DNA of 64,000 nucleotides from Candidatus Saccharibacteria bacterium HGW-Saccharibacteria-1 (GTDB taxonomy: Bacteria > Patescibacteriota > Saccharimonadia > Saccharimonadales > Saccharimonadaceae). The position numbers and the translations under genes were made by a program. The notes beneath the pieces are model-generated. The model saw only the letters and a list, made by a program, of their open reading frames with translations. It ran no database searches and had not been told where the DNA came from. Where the stretch lies: assembly GCA_002839415.1 (NCBI GenBank), contig PGXZ01000005.1, positions 1-64,000 of the forward strand. The letters are read 5' to 3'. Below are positions 19,977 through 28,928 of this stretch, piece by piece. Each line of letters opens with the position of its first letter. Within the stretch, counting starts at the first letter, position 1.

Positions 19977-19985
19977 TAGTTATGT

Positions 19986-20014
19986 ATTGTATCAAAGTTT
20001 TACACAGGTTTCAA
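19986..20014 (-). promoter_or_regulatory. Sigma70-type promoter of rpsO, -35 TTGAAA / 17 bp / -10 TACAAT
   Basis: Read on minus strand; -10 ends 9 nt from ATG. Confidence 0.65.
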
Positions 20015-20144
20015 TACCTGTTTTAATAATCGTCTTATCTTGCGACCCTAAATATTACCCGCAAAGTCCCAAATCACCTCGCCATTAGATAGATAAATTC
20101 AATGCTCGACACTGACCACCCGATGATTGGCTGGTTTTAGAATG

Positions 20145-20804
20145 TTAATCCAAAACACCAAACTCAGGCAACGTTACCGACTGACCGACATTCCATTTAT
20201 CAATACTAATACGCCTCAGTTGCGTACAATACGCACCAGTCCCAAGTATGCCACCGATATCTTCGGCTAGCGTTCTGATATACGTTCCACTTGAAACATT
20301 GGCTCTGACCTTAAGTTCAGGATAGCTATAATCAATCAGGTCTAACTCGTACACCGTCACCTGACGCTCTGGCATCTCAACAGTCTTGCCTTCACGAGCT
20401 AATTTATAAGCCCGTTGACCATCAATCTTGATCGCACTATATATAGGCGGACGCTGGTTAATAGTACCCGTGAATTTATTTAATATTTCTTTGATTTTTT
20501 CTTCGGAAGGAGCTTGGTCTGAAACACTAGTAATCTCACCCTCGGGATCACCTGTCGTGCTCACCTGCCCCAACTTGATTATAGCTTCGTAAATCTTGTC
20601 TAATTTACTGTAATTTCCTGCGTTTTTACATTCTTTGCCGATAACAAGTATCATCAGACCGGTTGCAAATGGGTCAAGCGTGCCCGTGTGCCCCACTTTA
20701 ACCTTCTTGCCTTGTTGGTTTGATAAAACCCGTCGTACGCGCGCTACCACGCCAAAACTGGTCATACCAGCTGGCTTATCAATCAATATTACTCCATTTT
20801 CCAT
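20145..20804 (-). CDS. truB: tRNA pseudouridine(55) synthase
   Basis: GVILIDKPAGMTSFGVVARVRR...KVGHTGTLDPFATGLMILVIG. Confidence 0.95.
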   Translation of the reverse strand: MENGVILIDKPAGMTSFGVVARVRRVLSNQQGKKVKVGHTGTLDPFATGLMILVIGKECKNAGNYSKLDKIYEAIIKLGQVSTTGDPEGEITSVSDQAPSEEKIKEILNKFTGTINQRPPIYSAIKIDGQRAYKLAREGKTVEMPERQVTVYELDLIDYSYPELKVRANVSSGTYIRTLAEDIGGILGTGAYCTQLRRISIDKWNVGQSVTLPEFGVLD

Positions 20805-20831
20805 AATGGTAGTATATCAGCAAACGATGAT

Positions 20832-22514
20832 TTATTGCTGACCGGGAATTCTAAATTGACCAGGGTCGTTCGAGGCCGGAGCTTGCGGCGCCTGCTGCTG
20901 AACAGGGGCACTATAACCAGCAACGGCCGGACCGATTGGAGGAAGTGTTGAAAAATCTGGTAATTGCGGCGGAAGTGGCAAATCAGGCACCGGAGGTTGC
21001 GTGATTGGTTGAATTGAGTGTTCCGATCCAATCGCAAAACTGTTATTTGGCGACGAAACCGCTGAAAAACCGTTACTGCCCAGATTGCTATCAGGCGAGC
21101 CAGTCGAATTATCACTAAAGATGTCAACTGAATTTGGTTCTGGCTGACCAATGCCGTTAATCGGGTTAGCATCGACAACTGTATTTACATTACCATCTAA
21201 ATATGAATGCGTTAAGATCGTCTTATTTTGGTCATTCTTTAAATCTTGCTGCTTATCTTCAAGCGCCTGATTAGTAGTAGCGCCAAATGCACCACCAAGC
21301 ATTGGCTCGGACACTGCCTGTGGAGCTACTAGGGCTTCAATCTTTGGAGTTTCACGGATAAACTCAGGTGGAGTTACTATCTTCTCTGGGACTTCAATGA
21401 ATAGTGGCGCATTTTCCAAGTTAATATTTGGTTGCGGCTGAGGCTCTGGTTGAGGCTGTTCAGCCATCGCTTCTTGTGGCTTTGGCTGAGCTTGAACCTG
21501 AGGCACGACTGGTGCCTCTTTTAATAAATCTTTTGGTAATGTATCAACAGCCGGTTCCGAAACTGCGTTATCAAGTTTCTTTTCAACAGACGCCGCTTGA
21601 GCATCATGCTCAATAACCAGACTTCCAACTGGTAATGTCGAGGTTGGAATTATATCTTCCTCCTCCACTACTGGTTCAGCGGGTTTATTAACAACAGTTG
21701 GCCTTTTTGGCTTTTGAACTGCGGGGATTTTATCTAGTTTATCAATTTCATGAGACTCTTGGAGTCTAGCGGCGATTAACTGTTGATCCGCCCCGGCAGC
21801 CATCAGTTGTGCAGCTGTTGTCATTACTCGTGACGTTGTTAGCAAATTACTAAACCTATCAGTAGCGGCAACGATGCCTGTAAGTAGTGCTGTTGAAATT
21901 TGCTTATCCAAAATTGGCTTGTCGACCTTAAGCAATTCGCTAAAATTTGCCACCATTTCACTCAAGCTACTGGCGCCACTATCGCGCAAATCCATCGAGC
22001 CAAGCTGACTTGATTGTTTACCGGCACTAAATGTAACAATTGAAACGTCATGTAACACTTGGCCATGAGCAGTCAACGCCGCATCCAAATGATCCTGGTT
22101 GTCAACACCGAGGGCGATAACTAATTCGATATTATAATCACCCTGGCTAAATTCAAGATCATCACTAGTAATAGTTGTTCGATATGGTGTAATAAAAATC
22201 TTGACAACATCACCGTCAACTTTGTAGCGCAAATGATCGGCTTTTTCTTTATCTAGGGCAATAATAAAATCACGTAGGCTGTCGGCTGTATTTTCAAAGA
22301 CTTTGTTTGGCTCTAAAAAGTTAATAGCGGGCGGAATCTCTCCACTAAAGATGGCTGTACCATGTTTATTTAACTTGTTTAAAATTGTCGTAAGCCCAAT
22401 AGCCGCTGACAAGGCATCCACCGACGGGTCCTTACTTACAGTAACTAAAATATTCGTCGAACTTTTTATCTTGTCGATAACTTGTTGTTTGGTTTTAGGG
22501 CCAGCTTCATTCAT
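20832..22514 (-). CDS. DHH/NrnA-like domain protein with long Pro/Gln-rich C-terminal region
   Basis: ILVTVSKDPSVDALSAAIGLTTIL...IELVIALGVDNQDHLDA resembles a degenerate DHH phosphoesterase fold; low-complexity C-terminal half. Confidence 0.6.
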   Translation of the reverse strand: MNEAGPKTKQQVIDKIKSSTNILVTVSKDPSVDALSAAIGLTTILNKLNKHGTAIFSGEIPPAINFLEPNKVFENTADSLRDFIIALDKEKADHLRYKVDGDVVKIFITPYRTTITSDDLEFSQGDYNIELVIALGVDNQDHLDAALTAHGQVLHDVSIVTFSAGKQSSQLGSMDLRDSGASSLSEMVANFSELLKVDKPILDKQISTALLTGIVAATDRFSNLLTTSRVMTTAAQLMAAGADQQLIAARLQESHEIDKLDKIPAVQKPKRPTVVNKPAEPVVEEEDIIPTSTLPVGSLVIEHDAQAASVEKKLDNAVSEPAVDTLPKDLLKEAPVVPQVQAQPKPQEAMAEQPQPEPQPQPNINLENAPLFIEVPEKIVTPPEFIRETPKIEALVAPQAVSEPMLGGAFGATTNQALEDKQQDLKNDQNKTILTHSYLDGNVNTVVDANPINGIGQPEPNSVDIFSDNSTGSPDSNLGSNGFSAVSSPNNSFAIGSEHSIQPITQPPVPDLPLPPQLPDFSTLPPIGPAVAGYSAPVQQQAPQAPASNDPGQFRIPGQQ

Positions 22515-22684
22515 ATTTTGCTTCCTAGCTTTGTCTTTTTATATTTGCCTAGATTTTGATGTTACTATAACATAAGTAGTTTAAACACGTCAACATATTT
22601 GACCCCTATTTACAATCTGGTCATTTTGCTTTATAATTACCGATTGATTGTATTTATAATTTTAAAGAGGCGAAGGAACCATTT

Positions 22685-23041
22685 ATGCCAATTATCAAGT
22701 CCGCTATCAAGCGCGCAAAACAAACTATCAAACGACGTGACCGCAATGTCGGTATTAAAAAGGACATCAAGGACGCAACAAAAGCGTTTATTGCTACCCC
22801 AACAGCAAAAAATCTAAGTGCCGCACACAGCGAACTTGATACTGCTGTTAAAAAAGGCCTGCTAAAAAAGAACACTGTAGCTCGTCGTAAATCTCAGCTT
22901 TCGAAGATCGCCAAAGATGCTGGTGTTAAGCTAGAAACTGGCAAAAAAACTGCCGTTAAAGCAGCCGCAGCCGAGAAACCAGTGGCTAAAAAGCCAGTTG
23001 TTAAAAAAGCTCCTGCCAAAAAACCAGCAGCTAAAAAATAA
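22685..23041 (+). CDS. rpsT: 30S ribosomal protein S20 with K/A/P-rich C-terminal extension
   Basis: MPIIKSAIKRAKQTIKRRDRNVGIKKDIKDATKAF; tail EKPVAKKPVVKKAPAKKPAAKK. Confidence 0.9.
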   Translation: MPIIKSAIKRAKQTIKRRDRNVGIKKDIKDATKAFIATPTAKNLSAAHSELDTAVKKGLLKKNTVARRKSQLSKIAKDAGVKLETGKKTAVKAAAAEKPVAKKPVVKKAPAKKPAAKK

Positions 23042-23042
23042 T

Positions 23043-23948
23043 CTATATCTTCGCCATCTTTAAAAGCGCGCGCTCAACCAAAAACCACGGTTCGGCGCGC
23101 GATTTTTTCATATCATCGTCAGCTTCGGCAAATATTTCAAGGATTTTATTAACATTATTTCGCCCGATTTTTTTAACTATTTGCTCAAGTTTAGAGACAA
23201 CATAAGGATGAATGCCGAAATCTTTGGCAACATTATCACCATCTGAGGCCGCAGCAATAACCGCCATCTGAAAAGCTTGCGTCGAAATAAGTGCAAATAA
23301 TCGATACGCGTCCTCAGTTTGTTCAAGAATCTCAAGAGTGCCCTGCAGTTTACCTATGTCACTCTTTATAGCTAGTTCAAACAGATTAAAAACATTCTCG
23401 ACCGGATTAGCCTCGATTAAATCATTTATAATATCAAGCGAGATATCATCAACAAGCGACAGCTTTTCCAGCGCATTTGCAAGTTGCCATTGGTCAACTC
23501 CAACTCTTTGAACTAATGATTGAGCACTTTTTTTATCCAGATTCATACCAAGCTTATCAGATTCGCCAACCACCCACTTTTCAGCCACTAGATAATCACG
23601 ATCTGTCCAAGCTGAAAATTCTTTAACCTGGGCGGCCTTTTTCAGGGCCTTGAAAGTTGAAGTTCGCTTATCGGGTTTTGATTCGATAATCACCAAGTGA
23701 ATATCGTCAGACACCCTATCCATCCAATCACCAAAGACCGGCCAAACAGACTTGTTTTCACCCAAATTTCTAACAACAACCAGCCGTTCAGTCGCAAATA
23801 AACTAGTCCCCATCAAGATGTCTGGCAATTGTGACAGTTGCAGGCTTTCACCACTAATTCGCTCGGCCTCACCGTTAAAAGCGCTAGAAATACCAGCTAA
23901 AAAACGCTCAATCTCAAAAGAATTATCACCTATCAATAATGTAATCAT
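23043..23948 (-). CDS. holA: DNA polymerase III delta subunit
   Basis: MITLLIGDNSFEIERFLAGI..., HolA-like architecture. Confidence 0.8.
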   Translation of the reverse strand: MITLLIGDNSFEIERFLAGISSAFNGEAERISGESLQLSQLPDILMGTSLFATERLVVVRNLGENKSVWPVFGDWMDRVSDDIHLVIIESKPDKRTSTFKALKKAAQVKEFSAWTDRDYLVAEKWVVGESDKLGMNLDKKSAQSLVQRVGVDQWQLANALEKLSLVDDISLDIINDLIEANPVENVFNLFELAIKSDIGKLQGTLEILEQTEDAYRLFALISTQAFQMAVIAAASDGDNVAKDFGIHPYVVSKLEQIVKKIGRNNVNKILEIFAEADDDMKKSRAEPWFLVERALLKMAKI

Positions 23949-23964
23949 TATCTAATATTATAGC

Positions 23965-24834
23965 TTAGATTTGCTGACAGTGGGGACAAATGTGCGTACC
24001 ACGACCCGCGACCTTAATTTTGATAATTTCCGTCTGGCAACGCGGACAAGGCAAGCCCTCACGGCGAAAAACCCTGGCAAAATCCATATAACTACCTTTT
24101 TTACCTTCAGCATTTACATAATTTCGATTAGTACTACCACCCTTTTCAATCGATAAATTCATAACTGCTCTAACTTCGTTATATAATTTATCAAATTCGC
24201 CAGTCGTTATATCACCAACTAGACGACTGGGATGTATCTTGGCCCCCCACAGCGACTCATCAGCATAAATATTACCAACCCCTGCAATTACAGTCTGATC
24301 AAGCAAGGCGGCCTTTATGTTGGTTCGAGCACGCCTAGTAAAGCGAGCCATAAAATGCTCGGACGTAAAATCAGGCTCGAGCGGCTCTGGGCCAACTTTT
24401 TTCATAAAATCCATATCAGAAACCGCCAATGTCGGTATTAGCTTGACCCAACCAAATTTTCGCTGATCATTAAAATATAAATCAGAACCATCATCGAAAC
24501 CTATAGTAACTCGCGTCGATTTATCAGGTAACGAGTCAATTAAACTGTCGTTTGGATGTCCAGCACCGAAACGAGTTGCTTTATCGACAAAAACCAGCTG
24601 CCCTGTCATCTTTAGATGTATAACTAGCGTATATTCAGTTGATAAATCAATCATTATCACCTTGGCGCGACGTCGGACGTCCTTAATAGTCGAACCAATC
24701 ATAAATTGTTCAACATCATAAATAGAGTTTGGAAAACTTTTTGGATTATCATTTACAGCTGTAGATATCTTGCGATCAATAATTAGTCGATTTAACCCAT
24801 TTTTGACAGTTTCGACTTCTGGTAGCTCAGGCAT
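23965..24834 (-). CDS. mutM: Formamidopyrimidine-DNA glycosylase
   Basis: MPELPEVETVKNGLNRLI; C-terminal zinc finger CPRCQTEIIKIKVAGRGTHICPHCQ. Confidence 0.96.
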   Translation of the reverse strand: MPELPEVETVKNGLNRLIIDRKISTAVNDNPKSFPNSIYDVEQFMIGSTIKDVRRRAKVIMIDLSTEYTLVIHLKMTGQLVFVDKATRFGAGHPNDSLIDSLPDKSTRVTIGFDDGSDLYFNDQRKFGWVKLIPTLAVSDMDFMKKVGPEPLEPDFTSEHFMARFTRRARTNIKAALLDQTVIAGVGNIYADESLWGAKIHPSRLVGDITTGEFDKLYNEVRAVMNLSIEKGGSTNRNYVNAEGKKGSYMDFARVFRREGLPCPRCQTEIIKIKVAGRGTHICPHCQQI

Positions 24835-25408
24835 TTGACGACTCAACTATTCGTTCAAATTCTTTGCGAGCTTGAGCGGTAGTCGCAAACAAAATTCCCT
24901 GCATATCAGCTAGTCTTGCGCCCTCAATATTAACAGCCAAGTCATCAATCATGACACATTCATTAGGTTGAGTGTCGAGTTTTTCGGCTGCGATTTTAAA
25001 CAAATCAACATCAGGCTTAATCAAACCTACGTCACTCGACAGAACAACTTCATCAAACAAATCAACTTGCTCAATCTCTGTCAAAAAATCATCTAGCCAG
25101 CCTCGACCAACATTACTTAGCAAACCTATTTTATATTTACCAGACCGCTTAAGTTCGCGAACCCATTCAATTGCTTCGCTATTATGAATATTGACATCGT
25201 AATAACGCGATTCGACCTCTGCGGCGGCAATCCCAACGAGCTCTGCAATCGATTTATTAAACTCTGTACGGGAAATCATTCCATAATCAGACTGGTGCTC
25301 TAGGTCGCTAATATCAATTGCATGCTCAGGAAAAGATCGATAAAGCAAGGTTCGTCCTGGCATAATTAAGACGCCAAAACAATCAAAAATTACTGATTTA
25401 ATTACCAT
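24827..25408 (-). CDS. HAD family hydrolase
   Basis: IFDCFGVLIMPGR...GLLSNVGRGW...VLSSDVGLIKPDVDLF...MIDDLAVNIEGA. Confidence 0.9.
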   Translation of the reverse strand: MVIKSVIFDCFGVLIMPGRTLLYRSFPEHAIDISDLEHQSDYGMISRTEFNKSIAELVGIAAAEVESRYYDVNIHNSEAIEWVRELKRSGKYKIGLLSNVGRGWLDDFLTEIEQVDLFDEVVLSSDVGLIKPDVDLFKIAAEKLDTQPNECVMIDDLAVNIEGARLADMQGILFATTAQARKEFERIVESSNA

Positions 25409-25998
25409 ATATTATTTATTATATCCCGCGAACCGGGGATTTGTGCAACAAATAAGCTATTTAATTGCACCGAACTTGCATTTAACGTCCCTCTAGAGCC
25501 AGAACAGCTCGAGGTCCAAAGTCCTTTTTGTACTACATCAGATTTAAGTGTTTGGTATTCGTGAATGTTACCAGGGGCGCATACACCACGAAGGTCATTA
25601 TTATTTTTGACTTCAACCCCCTTCATCATGTTCGCCTTATCGAGTGCATAAACAAATTGTTCATAAGCTTTAGTGTTATTAGTCAGCGTAATAGTCTTTA
25701 TAGGCTCTTCAATGTAACCCTTATAAACCACCAACGATCGGCCAGTTGGAGACACCTTGATTTGATATGATCGGAAAGATTCATCCGCTACAATTGGGCC
25801 GCGAACAGTCAAGCTAACCGCTCTATCGGCCGAAGTATTGATTAAAGATGAATTACCGATATCAGTTGTCGAATTGCTAGTAGTCGGCCCTGAAAAGAAA
25901 ACAAACCTAATCAATGAAATAAAGGCAGCAATAATAACCGCCGCAATAACCAAAGTTAAAGCGATTGGTATAATTCTTGAAATTTTACTCCTGTCCAT
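25402..25998 (-). CDS. Hypothetical membrane-anchored protein
   Basis: N-terminal TM helix IIPIALTLVIAAVIIAAFISLIRFVFF. Confidence 0.65.
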   Translation of the reverse strand: MDRSKISRIIPIALTLVIAAVIIAAFISLIRFVFFSGPTTSNSTTDIGNSSLINTSADRAVSLTVRGPIVADESFRSYQIKVSPTGRSLVVYKGYIEEPIKTITLTNNTKAYEQFVYALDKANMMKGVEVKNNNDLRGVCAPGNIHEYQTLKSDVVQKGLWTSSCSGSRGTLNASSVQLNSLFVAQIPGSRDIINNIW

Positions 25999-26063
25999 GC
26001 CGTTTATTATAATATTCTTTGAATACTATGTCAATTATTTTACAGAGGTAAGCTCAAGCATTA

Positions 26064-26513
26064 TTAAGAATTAACACCAGTACTACCGTAACCACCTGTG
26101 CCACGATCCGTTTCACTAATAGCCCCAACCTGGCTCCAATCGATACATTCATATTTTGCAATTACCATTTGCGCCACACGCATACCAGGCTCGATCGTAA
26201 ATGGCTCTTTACTTAGGTTGATTGCCAAAACGCCTACTTCACCCCTATAATCAGCGTCGACTGTACCAATCCCATTAACCATGGTAATACCATATTTAAT
26301 GCTCATACCGCTTCTTGCGCGAATCTGAGCCTCAAACCCTGCCGGCAATTCAATCGCAAAACCAGTTGGAATCATCACCCTTTCCAGCGATCCAAGCACT
26401 ATTGGCTCGTCAATACATGCATGCAAATCCATTCCAGCCGCTTGTTCGGTCTGGTAACTTGGGATAATTGCGTTTTCTTTAAGTTTTACAATATTTATAG
26501 ACGTTTTAGCCAT
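26064..26513 (-). CDS. dut: dUTP diphosphatase
   Basis: AGMDLHACID...RSGMSIKYGITMVNGIGTVDADYRGEV...GTGGYGSTG. Confidence 0.96.
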   Translation of the reverse strand: MAKTSINIVKLKENAIIPSYQTEQAAGMDLHACIDEPIVLGSLERVMIPTGFAIELPAGFEAQIRARSGMSIKYGITMVNGIGTVDADYRGEVGVLAINLSKEPFTIEPGMRVAQMVIAKYECIDWSQVGAISETDRGTGGYGSTGVNS

Positions 26514-26571
26514 AATTACCCCTTTTAGAATATCAAATTACTCTACTAATTATACTACGGCCTGGCGATCA

Positions 26572-26599
26572 TTGACAGCAACGTAACAAGGCCTATTAT
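26572..26599 (+). promoter_or_regulatory. Promoter -35 TTGACA / 16 bp / -10 TATTAT
   Basis: -10 ends 9 nt before ATG of the flavodoxin gene. Confidence 0.65.
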
Positions 26600-26608
26600 A
26601 GAAATAGG

Positions 26609-27022
26609 ATGAATACAAATATCTATTACAAATCAATTTTTGGCTCAACCAAAAAATACGCAAATTGGCTACAAATAACCACAGGCGCTAACCTATTCAA
26701 GCTGAATAAAATCGATACTAAAAATATCGATGCGGCCGATAATATTATTCTCATGAGCGGTACCTATGCTGGTCAAATGCCCCTAATCAAAACCCTGGTG
26801 AGCAATTGGAATAATCTAAAAGACAAAAACGTTATAGTAATCGCAGTCGGAGCCGCCGCGGCCAGCGACAAACAAAGCGAAATATCATACGAGCTAATCC
26901 CAGCTGAAATTCGTAAAAACATTAAATATTTTAAACTACCCGGTCAAACATTAAATCAAGTTAAAAACTGTGTCAAAAAAGATAATATATTACCAATAAT
27001 AAGCATTTTGGAGGAAAAATAA
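26609..27022 (+). CDS. Flavodoxin-domain protein
   Basis: NIYYKSIFGSTKKYANWL...IILMSGTYAGQMP. Confidence 0.8.
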   Translation: MNTNIYYKSIFGSTKKYANWLQITTGANLFKLNKIDTKNIDAADNIILMSGTYAGQMPLIKTLVSNWNNLKDKNVIVIAVGAAAASDKQSEISYELIPAEIRKNIKYFKLPGQTLNQVKNCVKKDNILPIISILEEK

Positions 27023-27234
27023 TGGACCCAAGCCAACCGTTTGAAATATTAAAGATGATTTGGCCAATCATTGTACTGCAACTTGGCTTTCAAATCTATG
27101 CCCTAATCGACTTAATTATAGTCAAGAAAAAAAGAACTAAAAATTTATCAGCCTTTATTTGGGGCATAATAATTGTACTCGGTGAGATTGTCGGAGCGGC
27201 CGCTTACTTTGTTCTTGGTCGAAGCGAGGAATAA
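27022..27234 (+). CDS. PLDc_N-domain membrane protein
   Basis: Two TM helices; FIWGIIIVLGEIVGAAAYFVLGR. Confidence 0.8.
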   Translation: MDPSQPFEILKMIWPIIVLQLGFQIYALIDLIIVKKKRTKNLSAFIWGIIIVLGEIVGAAAYFVLGRSEE

Positions 27235-28160
27235 TGTCAGCGATATCGGTAAAAGGTCTAACCAAAAATTTCAAAACATTTACAGCTGTTGATGATTTAA
27301 ATTTTGATATTCCAAAAAATCACGTTGTTGGATTCTTGGGTCCGAACGGTGCCGGTAAGACCACAACTCTTCGTATGCTCGTTGGCTTGTCTAAGCCAAC
27401 AAAAGGCAATATTACAATCTGCGATAAGCAAGTGATATTTGGCAAATCAGACACAAATCACCATATCGGCTATTTGCCAGAGCTACCATCAATGTACGGT
27501 TGGATGACGGGTTATGAATATTTATATCTCATAAGTGATATTTTTAAACTGACAAATCAAACCAAGATTTCACGAATCAAAAAATTACTCGAACTTGTCA
27601 ACTTGACCGCTGCCAAAGATAAAAAAATCTCAACCTACTCGGGCGGTATGAAGCAACGACTAGGCATAGCCCAGGCCCTAATCAATAACCCCGAAGTCGT
27701 CATTCTTGACGAGCCCGTGTCCGCCCTTGACCCAATCGGCCGCAAGGAAGTCCTCGAGATTATCGAAAAGCTTAAACAAAACCACACAATTTTATTATCA
27801 ACTCACATCTTGTCAGATGTCGATAAAATTTGCGACGATGTAATTATTATCAAAGAAGGCAAGTTGATCGTCGCTTCACCACTTACTAAATTAAAAGAGA
27901 AATACGCTTCGCCAATTTTAGAAATTGAATTTTCAACTGACCCAACTAAAGCACTAGAGAAAATCAAAGGTCAAAAATGGGTAAAACACACCGAACAAAG
28001 TGGCAAAGCAATTAAAATCTGGCTATCAGATGAAACCGTAATTGATAAAAACATTCCACTTGACTTTCTGCTATCTCAAAAAATCGGCATATTAAGATAT
28101 GGCCTAACCCTTCCAGAAACCGAAGATTTATTCATCGAATTATTAGGAGAAAATAAATGA
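27234..28160 (+). CDS. ABC transporter ATP-binding protein
   Basis: GFLGPNGAGKTTTLRML, YSGGMKQRLGIAQAL, VVILDEPVSALDP. Confidence 0.95.
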   Translation: MSAISVKGLTKNFKTFTAVDDLNFDIPKNHVVGFLGPNGAGKTTTLRMLVGLSKPTKGNITICDKQVIFGKSDTNHHIGYLPELPSMYGWMTGYEYLYLISDIFKLTNQTKISRIKKLLELVNLTAAKDKKISTYSGGMKQRLGIAQALINNPEVVILDEPVSALDPIGRKEVLEIIEKLKQNHTILLSTHILSDVDKICDDVIIIKEGKLIVASPLTKLKEKYASPILEIEFSTDPTKALEKIKGQKWVKHTEQSGKAIKIWLSDETVIDKNIPLDFLLSQKIGILRYGLTLPETEDLFIELLGENK

Positions 28161-28927
28161 CAGATTTGTTTATTTTAATCAAAAAAGAGCTGACCGAACA
28201 ATGGCGAACTAAAAAAATACTCATTATGATAATTGTGTTTTTATTCGTCGCCATATCATCACCAATCTTTGCAAAATTAACACCCGAGCTCCTAAAAGGG
28301 TTGTCCGTCCAAGGTATGAAAATCGAACTACCAACACCAACCTATCTGGATGCGCTCGATCAGATCATTAAAAACATCAGCCAAATCGCCCTGTTGGTCC
28401 TAGTTTTCGTCGTTGCGGGTGCGGTTTCTGACGAGAAAAATAAAAAGACCCTCGAAATTTTATTAACCAAACCAATTTCGCGAACAAATTTTATATTGTC
28501 CAAGTTCTTTAGCAATTACATCAGTTTGGGATTAGTTTTTATATCATCAATGATATTATTCTATTTATACACAATTTCACTATTTAAAACATTTAGCTTG
28601 GCCAATTTTGTAATCATGTCAGCCGTCGTACTGTTATATATCTTTATGATTATTTCAATTACCATCCTAGCCAGCACAATCGTCAAAAGCTCAATCGCTT
28701 CTGGCGCGGTGGGCTTTGTCAGTTTTATAGTCTTTGGAACTGTTTTTGGCATGATAGACGTAATTAAAAGATTCTCTCCCAATCTTATCTTTTCAGATTA
28801 CAAAGGTGTCATTGCAAACGGGTACATACAGGAGTTGAACGAGCCAATCATAATCATCTTATTAGTAACTACTGCTTCGATAATTTTAGCCGTCAATCTA
28901 TTCAATCGTCAAGAAATTGAACGATAA
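28157..28927 (+). CDS. ABC-2 type transporter permease
   Basis: Six TM segments; overlaps the upstream ATPase by ATGA. Confidence 0.88.
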   Translation: MTDLFILIKKELTEQWRTKKILIMIIVFLFVAISSPIFAKLTPELLKGLSVQGMKIELPTPTYLDALDQIIKNISQIALLVLVFVVAGAVSDEKNKKTLEILLTKPISRTNFILSKFFSNYISLGLVFISSMILFYLYTISLFKTFSLANFVIMSAVVLLYIFMIISITILASTIVKSSIASGAVGFVSFIVFGTVFGMIDVIKRFSPNLIFSDYKGVIANGYIQELNEPIIIILLVTTASIILAVNLFNRQEIER

Positions 28928-28928
28928 A

